A DNA stretch of 64,000 bases from Nematostella vectensis (Eukaryota > Cnidaria > Anthozoa > Actiniaria > Edwardsiidae): assembly GCF_932526225.1 (NCBI RefSeq), contig NC_064038.1, positions 11,905,070 to 11,969,069 of the forward strand, written 5' to 3'. A program made the translations under genes and the position numbers. Below are positions 62,459 to 64,000 of this stretch, piece after piece (within the stretch, counting starts at the first letter, position 1; each line of letters starts with the position of its first letter). The notes under the pieces are model-generated. The model was given only the letters and a program-made list of their open reading frames with translations. It made no database searches and had not been told where the DNA came from.

Positions 62459-63836
62459 AATGATGATGATGATGGTGTCTGATTCAAAGGGGCTGACAAG
62501 CCGCCGGGCCGTATTGGAAACTAGCGGCAGAAAACTTGATGTAGGCGTTGCAGCCTCTTAATAAGAAAATCTGGCAGAGTAAAGAAAACAGTGTCACAAT
62601 AGTCTATTTTTGATAAAACTCATGACTCAGCCAGTTGCTTCCTGAGTTTAAAATCAGCGAAATGCTTTATTTTGCGCAAAACCGAGAGGACGCCATACAA
62701 GCCTTTGAAAGCTGTTTGATGTGTTCCTCCCAGCTCAGCATTGTTCATAAGTATAATTTATGTTAATAAACAAAGCTTTACTACAAGAGTACGGCGCCAT
62801 TCTTGTATATTCTTGTGTTCCAAAAAGGATCACAAATACAGCCGCTTGTGGTGATTGCGTGCGTAACACTAAGAGAGGCTGCTAAGCCCTGTTTAGCTAC
62901 GCCCCGGCACCACGAGCCTTTTTGTGGCGGGAAAGACGCACATCTGGCTCAACCGGTATTATTGAGATAAACGGACGCTACAAGGTCATCACGCCAGGAA
63001 ACCAATGGCAAAGGGCGCCAAGTCGTGTTCAAAACATGTCGCGTTTAAAATAAAAGAGTCAGAACCACTGCAAATTTTTATGCGGTGCTGCATTTGGAGA
63101 GCAATTAAGGCTCTTGTTGCGATATTTGATGACAGTACAAATATGGTATAACCTGCAGAAGAGACAATGTTTGCACGCAGCCTACAAGGTCTGATGTTTT
63201 AGCGGATCATTCATTCAGTGAATTATTCTTTTTTATTGACTCACTGCCCGTAAAACGACTCTGAACTTTTTGAGTGACTGTGCCGGTCCGCTATGCATCT
63301 AAATATAAACAGAAACATAATACCCTTGTGGGAGTTTTCTTGGTCGGGTCACAGGAACCACTAAAGAGTCAGCAGCTGAAGGTAGAATTATCGCTTTTAA
63401 TCGCGATTAGTTTTATCAATACTGGCTTCACATATAAAGACTGTGAGTATATACCAAGGGTCGTGACTACAGCGCAATTGTCTATCACACAATGGGTCTT
63501 AGCTGCACTTAACGTAGTATATTAATATGGTGCGACTGATGCACATGTAAGACACGATTGGTGATGTAACGCAAGAGGACGTGAATGTAACGCAACTTAA
63601 ACAGTGATCTAGGGGCAAGTTGTGGCGGAGTAAGATCACGGCGGAGGTGCTTTTGAATGCTTCCTCGCTGGCGGTTCGCCTAAAGATCTTCCGACTTCAA
63701 AATAGACACGTTTGGGGCCGCTGACTCGTCGCTAGATGTCAGGCACGTTTTGGATAGTTTCATATCTCTTCCTGTCGAATCGCTGGGATATAAACACATT
63801 GGCGCGATCTGGATACAAATCAACTTCGTAGATACC
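62459..63836. other. Intergenic sequence before the right-edge gene
   Basis: No gene, RNA or clear transposon recognised. A TATAAA word at 63789-63794 stands about 45 bases before the next start codon and could be a core promoter element. Confidence 0.5.
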
Positions 63837-63948
63837 ATGGAACGCGGTGACTCAGTGTTTAAGCCCATATTGATATTTTGTTTAGTAGCCTCTATTTATG
63901 ATATTCGGGTCAACTCAAATGGCACAGAATCAAAGACAACAAATCAAG
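63837..63948 (+). CDS. First coding exon of a secreted or membrane protein (partial)
   Basis: ATG in a good context (TACCATGG) starts a 37-codon exon: a short charged start, then a hydrophobic run ILIFCLVASI typical of a signal peptide, then YDIRVNSNGTESKTTNQ with an N-glycosylation site (NGT). It ends CAAG|GTAATA in phase 1, the usual phase for signal-peptide exons joined to extracellular domains. The gene continues beyond the window, so the product cannot be named. It could also be a chance ORF. Confidence 0.5.
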
Positions 63949-64000
63949 GTAATAATTATCAAGTATGTACACTAACAGCTCAAACTCAGTTAATATTCTA

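Overview
This window is eukaryotic and almost certainly from an animal. It has many short exons with GT-AG junctions, introns of a few hundred bases, microsatellites, and many small inverted-repeat (MITE-like) transposons. The families present (a giant adhesion GPCR of the ADGRV1/VLGR1 type and a cluster of rhodopsin-like orphan GPCRs), with an AT-rich non-coding background, suggest a cnidarian, probably a sea anemone such as Nematostella. The species is an inference, not something read from the sequence.

Positions 1-39824 (+ strand) hold the 3' two thirds of an ADGRV1 gene. I could chain 59 exons in one consistent set of phases (12,438 coding bases, divisible by three, 4145 residues plus stop). 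In order they encode about ten Calx-beta repeats, six EAR/EPTP repeats (8930-11188), about fifteen more Calx-beta repeats, a GAIN domain with a GPS cleavage motif (exons at 33722 and 34232), a family-B2 seven-helix domain, and an acidic tail ending in the PDZ ligand DTHL. The 5' end lies outside the window. Introns carry MITEs, a decayed hammerhead-ribozyme-like hairpin element, and a 479-base perfect AAC tract.

Positions 41258-62150 hold a tandem family of two-exon class A GPCRs, all on the + strand: an intact gene A (41258-43237, 481 aa), a broken orphan first exon (49045-49327), an intact gene B (50945-57166, 696 aa) with a huge intronic tandem array, and a broken orphan second exon C (60942-62150). 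All three second exons carry their own, unrelated repeats in the third intracellular loop. At the right edge (63837-63948) a new gene begins with a signal-peptide exon.

The most unusual signal is that tandem repeats span exon-intron boundaries at four separate places: exon 32 donor (3 copies), exon 43 donor (14 copies of 52 bp), exon 47 acceptor (3 copies), and GPCR B exon 2 acceptor (33 copies of 87 bp). Each repeat copies a real splice site together with a short piece of its exon, giving arrays of decoy splice sites in front of or behind the genuine one.
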